DNA of 64,000 bases from Tetranychus cinnabarinus (taxonomy: Eukaryota > Arthropoda > Arachnida > Trombidiformes > Tetranychidae): contig WHVY01000007.1 of NCBI GenBank assembly GCA_022266195.1, forward strand, positions 1,302,001-1,366,000, given 5' to 3'. The notes under the pieces were generated by a model that had not been told where the DNA came from, searched no databases, and worked only from the letters and a program-made list of their open reading frames with translations. The translations under genes were made by a program, and so were the position numbers. The first letter of the stretch is position 1. The number at the start of each line of letters is the position of its first letter. This document shows positions 1-13,200 of this stretch, in pieces.

Positions 1-3000
1 TTTGAATAATGTTTGGTTTTGAAGATTGGCAAAAGCAGGAAAGGAAAAGGACAAAATTGGAATGCTGTAAACTTTTTTTACTCTTTTCACTATTTACTTT
101 ATACCAGCTCAACTTGAATAGAGTTTACCAAAAAACATGATTCTCTACGGTTTAGGTTAAGTTAATCATGCAAGTTGAGTCAATATTTTTTGCGTGATTC
201 GCCAACAATTTTTTGCATTTACAATGTTGAAAGCGTTGCTATTTCCATTCAAAAATAATGAAAACTTCCGAGTAAACACGAAAAAATTGCGCATCAAATC
301 TTCATCAAACACGATGGAAAACAAACAAATGGAAACATTTGTTTCGATCAACTCCGTCAAAAGAGCGTTCTGTTGAAAACGAAAACAGTATTAAAACATC
401 GAACTTTTCTTTCGACAAATGACTTTGGATTTTAAGATAAACTGGCTTTAAAGTCTCTTAAACTCGAATCGATTCATCATAATGAATTTAACGAAGTTAC
501 TCAAAGAACAGAACTCAAACTTTTAAAGTTGAGTTTTGAAGAAATGAATTGCATTTCGTTCAAATGCTCTATTAATTTGAAGGCGAGAATTGACCATTTC
601 TCATATTTCAGCTGCAATAAAATCTTATTTTCTTTTTGAATTTTCTCATTCAATTTTGGATTCTCTAAAGTGAATTTCGACTTTTCTTTTTTGTTCTAAT
701 CATTGGATTTTGTTTTAGTTTATTCCTTTGTGGGCGAGTTGAAAATGATACGCTATTATGTATGCTAGAGTTATCATTGTAACGCTAATTTTGTTGAAAA
801 GTTGAGGTTGACTGTGAGTTCATTTTCAACTGAAAAGTGAATGGTTGTTGGATAATCTGATGAAACTCTTATTTGCGCTTGAAAAGATTTCCATTTGTTA
901 TTCCAATGTTGAGTCAGATTGTTTGTCTAGACAATGAGTTGAGATGGAATGAGTTAAGCTTTTCATTTCTTGAATAACAACGAAAAGACATTGATGAACG
1001 AAAATTGTTTTTCAAGTAAATTTTGACATTTCAATAGATTTTGCTCATTCTTTTCAAGTTTTGTTTCACTTTCTTCTTCTGTTTATTATCCAACAAATTT
1101 TACTTACATTTCATTCCCTTCACAACAGATAAATAGTGAGAAGAAAAAATTTCCATTCAGAGTTTTCTTCCAATGAATATCGAGGAAATCAATTGAAATC
1201 ACTTAAGAATATGATGATTATGAAGATTTCGCTTTTTCCTCGAATTCCTTTAGTCACTATTTGATCCAATTTGATTCTCAATTGGCTCACAGTTTCTTTC
1301 GTTTCTTTCATTATTAGAGTTACACTTTGAACGAAAACAGTTTTTACGTCCAAATCTTAGAACAAAATGAAATCGAAATTTCCATTTCCATATTTTCAAG
1401 AGTAAATTAATCTTGATTGAATCTGGAGTAAAGTTGTAAAGCATTTCCAAGCTGTTAAGTGTTATTCAATCTTGAATTGAATCGCAATTTTCAAAGCTTA
1501 ACATCTTTCAGTTTAATCTGCACTTTACAAGGTTTTTACACTTGAATATAAGTTTCAAGATTGATCGGGAAAAGTTGAGCAAAAGAAAGGCGATAACAAT
1601 TTTCACTCTTTACTGAGGTCAACATTGCGATTTGGCTTTTCTCATTCAACTCTCAAAATCCCAAAACTGAACAATGAATGCCTACTAAGCTTATCCCAGG
1701 TCATCAATCAAGAATAAATCTGTGTAAGAAGAAGAAAAAACTTTTTCCGTTTCTCATCATTGCCATGGTAAACTCATCTCTTTCTGCACACTCACCAGAA
1801 ACTCTGCTTTTCCAATAAACTTATAATTCGTAATAATCTTAAGATAGCAAAAGTTGTTCAGTAATGGTGTTCAAGGTGAATCAATGAACAAATATTTGCA
1901 CCTTTTCAATTATACAATGTGTCAATAGATTTGATTAAAAGTATTTTTTCATGGCTATTCTTAGTAATTGGTTTCATCCAGAAAAAGATCGATGAAAGTT
2001 TAATTTGGAATCGAAACTTTCACGGAACTTTTAGACATAAAATTCCTCAAAACTTATCCGTCGCTATGAATGGCTGGACTGGTTTAGAAAAGTCATTCTT
2101 GGTGGAAGCCAAAGAAAAGTTTTGAGTCTCGTTTTGAACTTTCATTGAATCAACATTAGCAATGCATTTTGTCATGTTAATCGAAAATCATATTCTCAAG
2201 ATTCGAAAGTTGCAGTTGTTTGGAAAATCCATTTGAGCATTGATAATGAGATTGTTTCTCATCAAGGAACGGGTTCAGTCATGATAATTCTTGTTATGAT
2301 TTCTTTCGAATGTTTCATCAATATTGACTCTTATTACACTAATCATTCAACAGTTCATTTGTTCATGTTTTGTTTCAGTTCTGTTTAGAAACGAAATTAA
2401 ATTGACTGGAATCGGCAGTTGATATCGTTTACTCTTAATCTTTAGATTGAGACAATAAATTTCCAAAGACAGTTTCGAATCATTCCTTCAATGATAGAAG
2501 AAAAAATCGATTCAAAATTTGGAAACTTTCTGATTCCAAGTTCACTAACAACTCGATTAATCATCACAATCAGAAATGACTGGAATGAGTCAAAAGAGAT
2601 TCAATATTTTTTTTGAGAGAAAACTATAGTTTCCAGAAAATGAGCAAAATTTTCATTTGTTTAATGGAATAGAATGAATTTCATGGAAATAAACATGTTG
2701 ACAATCAAATTAACTCGCCTAGATTGAGTTGAGTTGCTTAGTCAAAAGTCAATTTCAAGTTCAACAATGAAGATGCAAATTTGGCTCATTTCCGAGATTC
2801 GAAGAAATTCATTGAAATTCGCTCAAATGCATTATCAAAAGTACATTATCATCTGTCAAAATTTGATTTTTTTGTTCACTTTTTTTCTTCTTCCCTCGAC
2901 TTTTCCCATCAATGAATGACATTTGATAAACATTTGTGTGTTATTTTGAATGAAATAAAATGTTAGAACAATTCTTTTCTCTTTTCACGGTTCGTTCATT

Positions 3001-4243
3001 CAACATTCAAGTGAAAATGCTTTCTAACAAATCATGGGAAATGATAATGATGGCGTAAAAACCTTGAAGCAACTTATACTTTTACATGTAAATTGTCATA
3101 ATTTCATTACCTCAAGGTAATATATCCTTTTCCGGAAACAGAAATTCTTCTTTTCTCAAAATTCCAACATTTGAAAAGTGAAAGGTGAAAGTTTATCGAA
3201 AAAGGAGAAATATCGAGATTAAAGTTGACAAATAAACAAAATTTTATTGATAATTTGGTGGCTTACGAATGGACATTACAAGAATGTCTTTACATGTATT
3301 TACATTTATCACTTTAAAATGTCTTTTCGAACATTTCTTCCAACATTTTCTTCTTCAAAATTTTCTCAAAATCATTTCGAATCGATAAAGGGTTGTAAAA
3401 GGGAAAATTATCTCATTTTCGAGTTTACTTTTTTGTTCGACTTTTTCCATTCTGAACCTGTATTTTCGGGACAATTTTATCGCCTTTTGCTGCACTTAAA
3501 TGCTATTAATATTTGGAAATGAAGAAAAGGATAAAATGGCATTTTCTGTAAGGAAATGAAGGAATGAGGCAAAAAAATAAAAGTAACATAAAATAACATG
3601 AAGCCAATTATACAAGATGAAACAAAAGAAAAGGCAATTTTTTTTCGTTCTTTTCTTTTCTTTTGTCTGAACATTAAAAAAAGAGTTTTAATAAACTTGA
3701 AATGATGGGCTGAAAGCAATAAAAATGTTGGTCCAAATAGGCAGTTATCACATGAGAAAATGGTTCAACAATTAGAAATGTTATCAGGGAATGAAGAGGA
3801 AAAGAATCTTTTTTATTGTTTTTATCATTGGAGACAATATCTTTTTTTTATCATTCCTTTATTTCAACTTTTATTTCAACGTTCATCAGAAGGAAAAGAA
3901 GGAAACCATCATAAATATCTGTATACATAATTCATGGTTAGTTTCATCAGGGAGTCAAGTGAAATGGTAAATTTTGTATCATTCCCAGTGCAAGGGTTCA
4001 ATAAGAAAGGCTAAATTGAAACATTCATGTAAACTTGTGGGTTGCAATTGCCTTTACCCATTCATCGAGTCGACTTGCATTTACAATTTTATAACTGCTT
4101 TCTTTATATCAATCAAGTTGCGTGTGTAAATTGATCGCCATTTAAAGGGTTAATTATGTTGAATGGAAATGCTCCAGGGATTTTCAAATGGAAATTGAAT
4201 CCAACTTTTTAATTACTCTTTGCCTTTTTCTTCTCGATTACAG
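1..4243. other. No gene seen; probably upstream intron of the dpr-like gene
   Basis: AT-rich sequence with only short open frames that lack domain-like composition. The first recognisable coding exon, at 4244, begins in the middle of a codon, so at least one more 5' exon (signal peptide) must exist. No signal-peptide-like open frame followed by a donor site is evident here, so that exon probably lies left of the window and this stretch is intronic. Nothing else is supported. Confidence 0.5.
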
Positions 4244-7200
4244 ATTTTTATGCAAACGAACGAAGTGAACGACAGTTTCCTGAGCACGGAAGCGAACCAC
4301 CTTCTAGACCTGCTGAGCAAATAGTTCACTACAATAGTCGCTTGTTTCCACCTGCCTTTGACACTTTACCTGAAGATCAAAATGTAACTGCGCAATTAGG
4401 TAAATCGACGTTTCTTAAGTGCAGGATTAAACACATTACGGATCACACGGTAAGTTTTAGTTTTCATTTATTTGTCGACTCGACTTGGATTTTGAAGTTT
4501 TCAAGGAAAAGATTTCATTGATATTTTAATGAAATTTTTCGTCTCGATGTTGTTATTGAAGAAAGTTTTTGAACGGTTTTTGGCTTCTTTTGTATTCTTT
4601 GAATGGTTTCGATTCTTGTTGCTCTTGGAATTGATTTTGAAACATTTTCATTCGATAATGGTTTTCGTTGATTGAGTTTATCAATTTGGGTTTTGAATGT
4701 TGTTTGGATTGGATTTGGTGAAATTGAGTTTGGTTATTAATAATTAGCTTAAAATATTAACGAGTAAATTGATTGAATTTGGTCAATGATAGGGATGAAA
4801 AGTTAATGATGAGAATCGAGTCAAGGTGGAAAACTGGAAACATGGGAAATCGATTACAGTTTAACCGAGATTTTAGAAGGAAAAAGATGACAATTTTTCT
4901 TTCTTTTTTTTCGTCTTCTTTTCTCATCATCTTATTGATGAAGATTTACCATTTTTATCATCAGTTTTTTTGTGCCTTTGCTTCTGTTTCCATTTTCAGA
5001 TTCCTACATGCTTGGCCAATGGGAAAGTTGCAATAAATACCAATTGAAAATAAATACATCCATTGATTGGTAAAAGTTTTGGATGTTTGGGTGAAAGAAA
5101 GATGAGAAATTCATGTATAGTTGGAATAGAAGGAAAACGGTTAATCATTTCCTTTAGAAGAATGGAAAAATTGGAAGAAAGAATTTTTCATCTTCTTTAT
5201 TTAGCTATTTCATTGTGGATAGTTGAGAAGAGAATGGTGAAGGCAAAAAAAAAGAATGAGAAGAATGAGTAAAAAAGACGATGAAAGTGATGAGAATGAT
5301 CATGTATGAAGAAGGGAAGAAATGAAATGGAAGATAAGATGACTTATACGTTAAGGAGTTTTTCATCCTCCCAGTTGAAAGACAACAACTCCATTATATT
5401 TAAACATGATTTGGGTTGGATGGTTGAGCCGTCCTGAAAGGCACTTACCTTCAACAATTGTCTAACCTTTTTTTTCCTCTCAGTTTCTATTTCTGTTTGT
5501 TTGCTCAGTTTCAATTTATCATGTGTTTTGATTCCTTCTAATGAAAAGGAAAATGAAATTATTTTCTCTTTTATTATTGATAGTTTCTCACCGCAATCAA
5601 TTTAGACTTACAATTTTCAAGGTTTACATTCTTGGTCCATAGGGAAAGACAAAAGTATGTTAACTATAAAAAGCAAAATTTTGATTGAAACATTGGAATA
5701 TAACTTTGAATGAATGGTGAAATTGAAGCGCAATGAAACGCTAAATGAGAAAATGCGCTAAAATGATAAGGTAGAAGACACTTATGCCATTCAAAGGGAC
5801 GAAATTTCGTAAGAATTGCAGTGTAATAACATCTAAAATTATTTATTAAAGAGCCTTAAAGAAGTCTCAAGTTTTTCATTCGACCTCCAAAGATCTTAAG
5901 GTTATTCTCTGAGAGTGCAAACAATGTATTCACAAATTAACGTCAACTAGCACGCAGATATTGCCATAAAAACATTTTCACAGAACAGAGTCAATTTCAA
6001 AAAAACTTTCTCAGGTTCTCAGAGACAATGGTTACCATTAGAGGTAAGGAGTGAGAACAAAAATTTTCCTTTCGAGGCAAGAGTAAGGACTTTGAGCTTT
6101 GTAGAGGCATAAAAACAGCCCAGTAGTGCTATGGAAAAATTTCTCTGATCGACAGTTTTCGAGAAATTCGAGATCAAAGTTGAAACTTCGATTTTCAGTT
6201 AAACCAGGTGCATTCTGTGACCGTAAATGTGAACGAGGAATCGAGAGACTAAAGCCTAAGAGAATGGCCTAGAACCAGTCTAAAATCAGAGCAACTATGC
6301 CGAATGAGACTGGTGTATGGAGATCAGTGAAACTAGACCTGATGAAGTTGAGGCTCGGGTTTGAGTTAAGTTGAACACTGAGCTCACTTAACAAGCATTT
6401 TTCAATTTGAAAAATTTTTAATCTCAGAAAATGGCCTGGATGGCCGCATCATTAGGCGTTCAACAAAACTTTTAGCTGTGAGCTTCTGGCGACTCAAACT
6501 TGATCCAAACAAGCAAAAATCGAACCAAGTTTAATCTTGAAAAAAGCAGAAAAGCCGATCATAAATAGGTTCATTAATCTTGTTTAGTAATTATCATTTA
6601 TTTCATTACCTGCCTAACAATTGGATTGAATTTGGTTTATTGAAAAGGCTGATACTTATCAACGGTAATTGTCCTTAAAAGTATCAAAATGGTCAACACT
6701 ATTCCATGGTTCATTAAAAGCTTAAAATAGACAAACTTGTAACCATTATCATTACTCACTATGATACTTTTGTCTCGTTCAATCTTGCGTTAATAGTTGA
6801 CCATTGAATTGTTGAGAAAAAAAGAAAAAGCAAAAAAATCTTTGTTCCAATTTCACAAGAAATCTTTTCCCATCTTATTATTCTTGTTCAGATATTTTTC
6901 AAAAAAAAGTAAAACTTTTCCTTTCCTTTTCTCACCTTGTACACCATTCGCCAGTTTTCCTCTTTTCTCCTCTTTTCCTTCTTCTGTCCAATTCCCATCA
7001 ATTCACATGTAACACTGAAAATCTGAATTCAAATACCCTTAACACTTCACCAGATAAACCTTTCCTTTTTAATCCTGCAAACTTTTCATTCTGTTAAATA
7101 ATAAAACTCGAAAGAAAAGTTGACATTTTTTTCTTGTTTCATTCAACAATATAAGCACAATTGAGTGACTTGAAATGCTCTCCAATTGAACTCATGAAAT

Positions 7201-10200
7201 CAATAAATAGCAAAATTACTTGAAAGCAAAGTTGAACATCAAAAATGATTAACTGTAATTAAAAGGCTCAAAAGTTTCATTGCAAGAAGAAGCAGAAAAA
7301 AGCAAAATTTCTGTCAACTTTTCAATTCTGCAATAAATTCTGTGGACAAAACTTGACTCGACAATTCATTATACTTGAAGCCAGTTGAATCGATAAGCAG
7401 ACAAAGTAGAGAAAAGTAAAAATGGAAATTCATTTTTTTGTTGTTTTCAACTTTCAGGTCAACCAAAAAGGTTATTTCATTAAACTCTTAAACTCTGATT
7501 GATACTTCATTTTTCACTGTTGAAGTTACTCAAGTTAATCAGCTTACAACAGGGAGAACTGGAGAAAAGTTTGAATTTTTCTTCTCTTCTCATTTTCTTT
7601 TCATTATCATTTGCTCAGAAAACTGTTTATCCTGGCAAATGTTTTTCTCTGTTCACCCTTTTTTTCCAATTACCTCCCACTCTGGCTACTTTGCGCTCTA
7701 CAAATGTCATTATTCAGCCGGTAATTGTTTTCAATTTCATTCTGTTTTCGTTGGTCAATTGAAGGCTTCCAGAGGTTTCCTCATGATAATGATGATGATA
7801 TGAAAGGGAGAAGTAATTTATTCCTTTGTATGTTTTTGTCAAACAACATGAGAAAAGGCGTGAAAAGAGATTGAACAGAAATAAGGAGGAACACAAACAA
7901 GCCTTATAACAGCTCAACTTGCAGTGAAACAACAATCGTAACAAGGAACAATTGAAGAGCGAAAAACTTTGATCAGACGATAACGTTATCATTTAAATTC
8001 CAACCGCTAATGGATTCGGTGTCTTTTGCTCTTCTTCTTTATGAGTCTTCATCAACACTTTATTTTCCCTTCATTTTCAACTTTTTCCTTCTTCATTCGA
8101 TAATTTCAATCAATCAATTTGCTTCTATTTTTCTTGTTTAATTCAACTTTCCGTTTTTCCCTTTTCATTCTTGCACCTGATTATCATCTCTACTGTTTCA
8201 TCCCACAATCAATGAAGCCAATGTTTCATTTTATTGTTGAAGCTGATTTTTTGCTTCTCATTTGCTTATTCATTTCCATTTGATTCCAAACTTTTTTTCT
8301 TTCTGTCTTCCTCTTTTTTTCTCTGATATTTCAAGTTGACAAAGCATGTTGTCACTTGAAATGAATTGGAGCAAAAGTTTGCTGCTATTTTATTTCCGTC
8401 AGCTATGAACCAAACTGAATAATTAACCAATTAACATTTACATTTATTTCCGTATTCATTCAGTTTTCTTGTTCAATCAGCTTTGTAGCCATTTCAGATA
8501 TTTTTCAAGTTGAAGTTGCGAGTCAGCAGAATCAAATGGCCGGTCATTTTGCAACTTCAATAGAAACTGCAAATGAAGTTCCAACTCAAAGCAAAGCACA
8601 TTTAGAGTTATTTTGCTTTATTTAGTTGCCAATTTTCATCTAAAGAGCATTGGAATATTAAACGATGATCTGGTCTGAAAGAATTTCCATTTTCACCAAA
8701 ATTTTGAACCACAATATTTGCAAATAAAAGGCTGGTTCATCAAAGAACAATAACTTGCAAAAGGCAATAAAATATTCAAGTAAATCAAAGAAGAGCTGGA
8801 TTCACGAATTCATTTTGCACTTCCAACAGTTTTCTAAACTCTTTACGTACATTTTGAAAGTAAATCACTTCGAGATCAGCTTATTAGACGCAACTCACCT
8901 TGACAGCCTTTCGTTCATCTGCAAAACTAACAAATATTACATTGTAAGCAGCAAATATTACAAACAATAGTTTTTGTGAGCAGCATCTTAGAATCATTTT
9001 TGAGTGTTAACTTTGCCATCTCATTCAGTCTTTTTTATTATAGATTGCGGTCCTAATTCTGATTTTCTCCAACTTGGACCGAAGTAATCTTACAAAAAGT
9101 AATTTTACAACATTCGCATTCACTCGACGAACTTTGGCTAGTCAGGATTTTTATATGCAATAGAATTAGCATAACATAATACTTTCTGAAGATGCGATGA
9201 GAACGTTTTGTATAACTTTACCCTTTAATCAGCTCAATGAGTGATTTGTTCATAAATAAATCATGTTTAATATGCACTTGATCATTGACTCTATTAGCTC
9301 TAGTATTAGCTCTCAAAAGCAGCATAATTGCTGAAAAGAGAAACTCGATTTTCCAAGACAGTTAATCCCAACATTGAACATTCCTCATGTTCAGACGAAG
9401 GTAAACAAATTGAAACTTTGCCCAGCTTTGCAGTAATATTAAAAGTCATTCATCTTTCTTGATCGATTCATTTTACTTTTTCATTGCTCATTGAATAAAA
9501 GTTTAAAATGAAAATGTTTTAATTCATTAATATCTTTCAACGGTTCTCTTCTCATTCCATTTTATGCAACCTTTTTCCTCATTCCTCAGTCAGTTTCAAG
9601 TTTCAAAACGTTGCTCGTTTCACTTTTTCACTTGATGTAAACTTGTATTGTCAGTGAATCCATTGTAACTCTCTTTTATAAAGCACTTTCACCATGAAGT
9701 AGACAGCAACAAGAGGAATAAAAAATGCTCCCAGAATACTAATAACAATAACGTCGACCTTTCACTGTTGACTATCATCAATTTCCTATTTAATTTCCTG
9801 GTTGAATTGAATGAACATGAAAACTGAAAATAATAATGTTTAATAAAATCATGGTGGAAGCGAAAAAACGATCACTAAACCTGTGAGTTTCAAGTGAATG
9901 TTATTGATGAATGGAAGGCAAGAGTTTGCTTTGCCCATTCAACCAACAATTCATTTCTCTTTCAACATCATTTTACCACCTCAATTCAATCTCAACTTTT
10001 TTCCCTGATAAAAGTAAGTTCGAAAATTGATTCTCATTCTCATGTAGCGATATTCAAGAATAACTAAGAGCAACTCGAGAAATTTCATGAAATGCGCCAA
10101 GATTCAACATTTTCTGGTGCAATCTTTCAATCAATCAAATTCATTTTCAACTCTTTACTCAACTCGAAATGTCTCAATCCAATTACAGTTTGTCGAACTG

Positions 10201-13200
10201 AAAGTGAGGAGAGAAAAAAATTTATCGAACTTTTTCTGCTCATTTCCTTAATCAGTTCGAAATTTATCGAGATTCATATTTGTATAAATGCTTATAAACA
10301 TGATATAAACAACTCTTCTCTCGATTTTCTTTTCTCCTGATTCTTCAGTGGAAATAATTTGCTTATTAGTTTATCATTAAAATGAATGACATAAATAAAG
10401 ATAAATGTATCATTTTGCACCAAAAATGTTGGAACCAAAGAAACAAGTGAAGAGAAAAGTTTTACTTTTTTTGCTTTTCTTTCCTTTTTTTCCATGAGAT
10501 AATTATTATTCAAACAAAACTCTCTCAATGACTCAATTCATCATGAAACATGATTCTCACTTCTGACTTCATTACTATTATTAGCCATCCATTGTGATAA
10601 ATTGTATTGAGAATGGGAATCAAGAAAGAAGAGAAAAAAAGAATCGAAACAAATGATATTGCATGAAAATCTGAGTTATCTTCTCATGTCAATATCTAGT
10701 CTGTCAATTATTGCACCCAGTTATTCAATAAACAGAAATGAATGGCAGGAGAAGAGAAAGAAAATTTTATCAAGTTTATAAGAGTGAATGGAAAGAAGAG
10801 AAAAAATGTTCGCATATAAATCATGATCATGATGAATAATTTTCTGTTCAATTTGCATTTCACATTCTCTCGAGTCGATTGCACATTTGCCAATTCCATG
10901 ACAATTGCAAATCATTATTCAACCATTTTCGGCCAATTTTCTCACTCATTTATATTTCACGATTCATTCATATTAGAGTTTACATTTAATCATGGAACGA
11001 GCATAAAGACTTAGAGAACGCTTTAATAGCAGAAAAGCATGGTCACAGCAAAAGCTTGATCAAATTCGCAATTTCGAAATTCTTTTTGTTCTTATAATGC
11101 ATGGCTTTCCAATTCTGATTATCTTGTCAATCGAGTACAAACTCTTCAACTTATTGAAACATTAGAGTAAACAATTGAGAATGGTTTGGTTTCAAAGCTC
11201 TTCATATTTTTAAAGCTACAAATTGAGTTTTCAATTCCAAGTTTCAGGGTTATTCGACCATTTTATTGCAAGATGTTTCAAGTTTATTCATTCTGAGAGA
11301 TTGAGCCATTTTTCCCCGCAAAGCAACCGTTTTCTTGCCCAAGTACATTTAGTTTGAATGAATTACAACTCACTCTGAGGATTAGCTTGCACTTGATCAC
11401 GAAATGCTCAACTTTTGTTTCAACAGTAAATTTATTGCTCATGATTAGTCTTGAGCCAATTTGTGATTCAAATTGCTTTTTACTTTTTAATCATTTTGAT
11501 TTTATCGTTTGTAATTAATTGATTGTTTCATTTTCTCACATTTAATACTCTGGAAAAGGCTAAACATTAAGCCTATCATTATATCATCTATTAATACATA
11601 TCAGTTTATTCTTACTCGAATCGCTCTTCTTTCTGTCTTTCTCTCTTCCTTTTTTCGCCGCTCAAGGTTAACAGAGTAAAAGAACGAAAATGGTTCAGAA
11701 TTAATGAGTTGCCTGGTTAATGGTTCATCAGATTTAATTGAACATCATTAAACTGTTTGTACAAGAAGAGAAGCAAAAAGTGTTCTCAATATTATTCTAT
11801 GTGGTTATGCCGTTTTCATCATTACAATCAAGAGATAATTTGATGTAATCAGCATTTATTCACAATTTTATTTCTTTTGCCTTTCATTTGATTCCATTTT
11901 ATTAACATTTGATTACGAAAAAAAGTGAATATCAATGATGATAAAGTAATGAAACTAAATGGCTACAAAGGGCGCAATTGAAATGCTGAAAACTTTTTAC
12001 AACTCATTGGGCGATATTGAGGTAATAATGAACATTAAAGGGAGTGAAAACTCCAAGTTTATTAAAAAGCTAAACAAAATGAAATATTCATTTCTTTTAT
12101 TGTTCAATAAACTTTAAGTCGAGATTTAATTTTCACAACAATTGATGTTATTTAAAGAGTAAATCTTTCATTCATGTTTCGATATGGCCAATTATCGGTG
12201 AAGCTTGATGCACTGAACAAACTTCTGTTTGGCCAACGTCATGGAAGGAAGATAGCATAAACTTGTCATGGATCTTGGACCAGATTAATGGTCAGTTACA
12301 GATGAAGAATGCCTCAAAATCATTAATCTTAAACAGGGAAGGAGTGTTAATGGATAAAGGGAATCGGTTCAGATAATTTTATAGTCCATTTTATTGCAAG
12401 GTGTAAAAAAGGCAACTTTTTTATTCTTCTTTCATCTCAATAATGGATCATGATGATGCTGGTGATACAATTGTTAGCTATGATGAATATAAGAATCGGA
12501 TTTTGATGAGAAATAAAATTATCGATTTTCTGTCGAAAAACTTTTTCTTTTCCCTTTTTTGCTCCATGTAAAAGTGATAATATCATTAGACTATTAACTT
12601 GACGGTGAATCTGAAACTTGTCAGTTTTCCCTCCCAGTCAATGATTATACTGCTGATACCAATGATCATTAAACATTATTATTAGTAATCATAATTACAA
12701 CTCTTCATTTCTCAGAATTTCCTTTTTTTCAACTTTTTTTCTCAAAAAAACTTTTCACTTTGAAGGTTCAGTTCAATTGCCAAGTAAAATGTTGAACAAT
12801 ACAAGGAAAATGAACAACTGTAGCAACAAATGAACCTGACAAATGCACGAGTTTTGGAGAAGAAATTTGGAGCAAAAATGCTTTTCTTTTCTTGATGCTT
12901 TTGTGTGTGTTTGTTTCGCCTCATAATTAATATTCAAGTCCAAGTTTTGTTTGTTAAACCGAGATCATTATAATAACAAAAGGATATTCATTGGAATAAA
13001 GATGATTCTGAAGGAAGAATAAGCTGGGCAGAAAAAGGCGTTGAGAAGAAGCACAACACTTATCATCATTAATCTTTTTTTCTGAGCAAAGTTTATAAAT
13101 GAAATAAGTTTGTGTGTGTGTGAAATATAATACTGTAACAGTGAATTATGACAATGATATAATAAATTGTTTGCAATTGTGCATTTTTTTATCTTCCATT

